A stretch of DNA of 14,296 nucleotides from Desulfurococcales archaeon (GTDB taxonomy: Archaea > Thermoproteota > Thermoprotei_A > Sulfolobales > Acidilobaceae): contig WAOU01000108.1 in NCBI GenBank assembly GCA_015521095.1, positions 1 through 14,296 of the forward strand, in the 5' to 3' direction. Both the position numbers and the translations under genes were made by a program. Shown here one piece after another: positions 13,035 through 14,296 of the stretch. Below the pieces are notes generated by a model. It searched no databases. It saw nothing but the letters and a program-made list of their open reading frames with translations, and was not told where the DNA came from. Numbering within the stretch: the first letter of the stretch is position 1; every line of letters starts with the position of its first letter.

Positions 13035-14296
13035 ATGAATGACCCAGTATTGATAATTAACTATGCGATAGTCGCGATCGGCCTAATAATACCCGTAATA
13101 GCCGTCTACAAGAGCCGAGTATCAAAGTTAATTCCGACTCTAGCATGGCTAAGCGTATTATTATCAGCGATAGGTTCAACGATACTACTATACAATACAA
13201 TGATTAAAGGACCGATCCAATTCTATAACGGCTTACTCGTACACGATTCATTTACCGCATTCATATGGCTAGGAGCATCATTAACCGCGGCACTCTCCCT
13301 ACTAGCAGCAGGCGAAGACCCCCTTATATGGGAAAGCAGTCCAGGCTACTACAGCCTACTCCCATTCGTACTATTCGGTATATTTATAATAACGGGAGCA
13401 AACGACGCACTCCTAATACTGGCCGCATGGCTACTAGTATCAGTAATAAGTTACGTGTACATAGCACTACCACCCGAAAAGAACAGCCGCGCCGCAGCAA
13501 TACGATATATAATGATCGGAGCAGTAGCAACCCTATTCCTTGCAGTATGGATCGCAATCGACACAGCCCTTGCAAGTCAGCAAGGCCTAGGCTCATTCTC
13601 ACTGGCACCCTTAACCCTCGACAAGATCTCAGGATTAGCACTAGCAACAGTAATAGCCGCGCTAGGTTTCAAGACAGGTATCGCCCCCTTCCACTGGTGG
13701 GTCCCCAGCGTTTATGGAAGGGCTGACGGAAGAGTAGTATCAGTAGTAGCTGGAGTAATAAAACTAGGATTCATAGGGCTCCTAGCCAAGATAACATATG
13801 CGCTCGCAGGAGGAACAGTAGTTTCCATGGGTACACCAATACTTCAAAGCCTACAGCCAGCTACAACACTGGCATACGTATTCGGAATCCTAGCTGTAGC
13901 AACAATGACCTATGGAAACATAGCAGCACTAACAACAAAAGACCTAAGAGCACTGCTATCCTATAGTAGCATTGCACAAATAGGATACATACTCGCAGCA
14001 CTCGCAGCGCTAGCTTACTTCTCGCCAAGAGACTCGACACTAGCAAACTATGCCTTTGCCGCAATAGCCCTGCAAGCAGTCGCATACGGCCTGGCAAAAG
14101 CACCACTCTTCTCGCTAACATCAGTAGAAACAAGCCAAGACCGTCTAAGAGGCCTATTATCGTCGAATAAAATAGCAGGAGCTGCCGCAGGAGTACTATT
14201 ATTCAGCCTTCTAGGAATGCCCCCAATGCTAGGATTCTGGGGCAAATTATACATGTTCATAGCAGTAGCCGGGTTCTCAATCCTACTGGTAGTAGC
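13035..14296 (+). CDS. nuoN: Complex I-like antiporter-type subunit NuoN (ND2-like), 3' partial
   Basis: The frame runs from the ATG at 13035 past the window end; 420 residues are seen, against about 485 in E. coli. The ATG follows GGGGGTGAAG at the end of nuoL, six bases after its stop. Matching residues are Lys213 in helix 7 (GFKTGIAPFHWWVP, 211-224), Lys243 in helix 8 (GVIKLGF), Lys355, and Lys404 in helix 12 (GMPPMLGFWGK, 394-404), equal to E. coli Lys217, Lys247 and Lys395. The helix-5 Glu (Glu133 in LELMSLPLY) aligns without gaps to Trp132 in AAWLLVSVISY, and the GAPAP(V) run after helix 7 reads RADGRV. It may have an altered proton channel. The missing C-terminus should complete the last helices. 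Confidence 0.92.
   Translation, partial: MNDPVLIINYAIVAIGLIIPVIAVYKSRVSKLIPTLAWLSVLLSAIGSTILLYNTMIKGPIQFYNGLLVHDSFTAFIWLGASLTAALSLLAAGEDPLIWESSPGYYSLLPFVLFGIFIITGANDALLILAAWLLVSVISYVYIALPPEKNSRAAAIRYIMIGAVATLFLAVWIAIDTALASQQGLGSFSLAPLTLDKISGLALATVIAALGFKTGIAPFHWWVPSVYGRADGRVVSVVAGVIKLGFIGLLAKITYALAGGTVVSMGTPILQSLQPATTLAYVFGILAVATMTYGNIAALTTKDLRALLSYSSIAQIGYILAALAALAYFSPRDSTLANYAFAAIALQAVAYGLAKAPLFSLTSVETSQDRLRGLLSSNKIAGAAAGVLLFSLLGMPPMLGFWGKLYMFIAVAGFSILLVV

Noticed and set aside
13265..13726. 153-residue + strand frame inside nuoN
   Set aside because: It is a shifted reading of nuoN, whose true frame from 13035 carries the conserved Lys residues and membrane helices.

Overview
The window looks like a piece of a hyperthermophilic crenarchaeal (Thermoproteota) chromosome, most like the Desulfurococcales. 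The signs are an EF-2 of archaeal type closely resembling Desulfurococcus/Pyrodictium EF-2, a short helicase-less XPF nuclease of the crenarchaeal kind, Shine-Dalgarno sites of the form GAGGTGAT, TTG and GTG starts, and heavy use of ATA (Ile), AGA/AGG (Arg) and CTA (Leu). The species is not determined. All 14 genes lie on the + strand and no mobile element, CRISPR array, tRNA or rRNA was seen.

Region 1 (2-1652) is a DNA/nucleotide-processing pair. It holds the 3' part of a DHH-family phosphoesterase (5' end outside the window) and, overlapping it by 8 bases, an XPF-family structure-specific endonuclease with a PCNA-binding-like tail. Region 2 (about 1653-3960) is translation elongation factor EF-2 (fusA) with its own TATA box, a strong Shine-Dalgarno site, a TTG start and a T-rich terminator. 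A 255-base AT-rich spacer (3937-4191) follows. It holds an 8-bp inverted repeat, two candidate TATA boxes, and a hairpin plus 12-bp palindrome that runs into the ribosome binding site of the next gene.

Region 3 (4192 to the right edge) is a tightly packed operon for an 11-subunit complex I-like membrane oxidoreductase: nuoA-B-C-D-H-I-J-K-M-L-N, the last gene cut by the window end. B, C, D and I form the peripheral iron-sulfur arm, and A, H, J, K, M, L and N the membrane proton-pumping arm. The NADH-oxidising subunits NuoE, F and G are not at this locus up to the end of the window, so the electron donor is probably not NADH through the classical module; ferredoxin is a reasonable guess.

The genes are housekeeping families, and I see no wholly new system. 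The most interesting signal lies inside the complex: by-eye alignment to remembered bacterial sequences suggests that three residues of the canonical quinone pocket in NuoD (His38, Tyr87, Asp139, Thermus numbering) are all absent, and that key charged residues are also missing from NuoA, NuoH, NuoM and NuoN, while most other proton-path residues remain. This may be a divergent complex with a changed acceptor site or coupling path, or it may be general to crenarchaeal homologues. A database alignment would decide.
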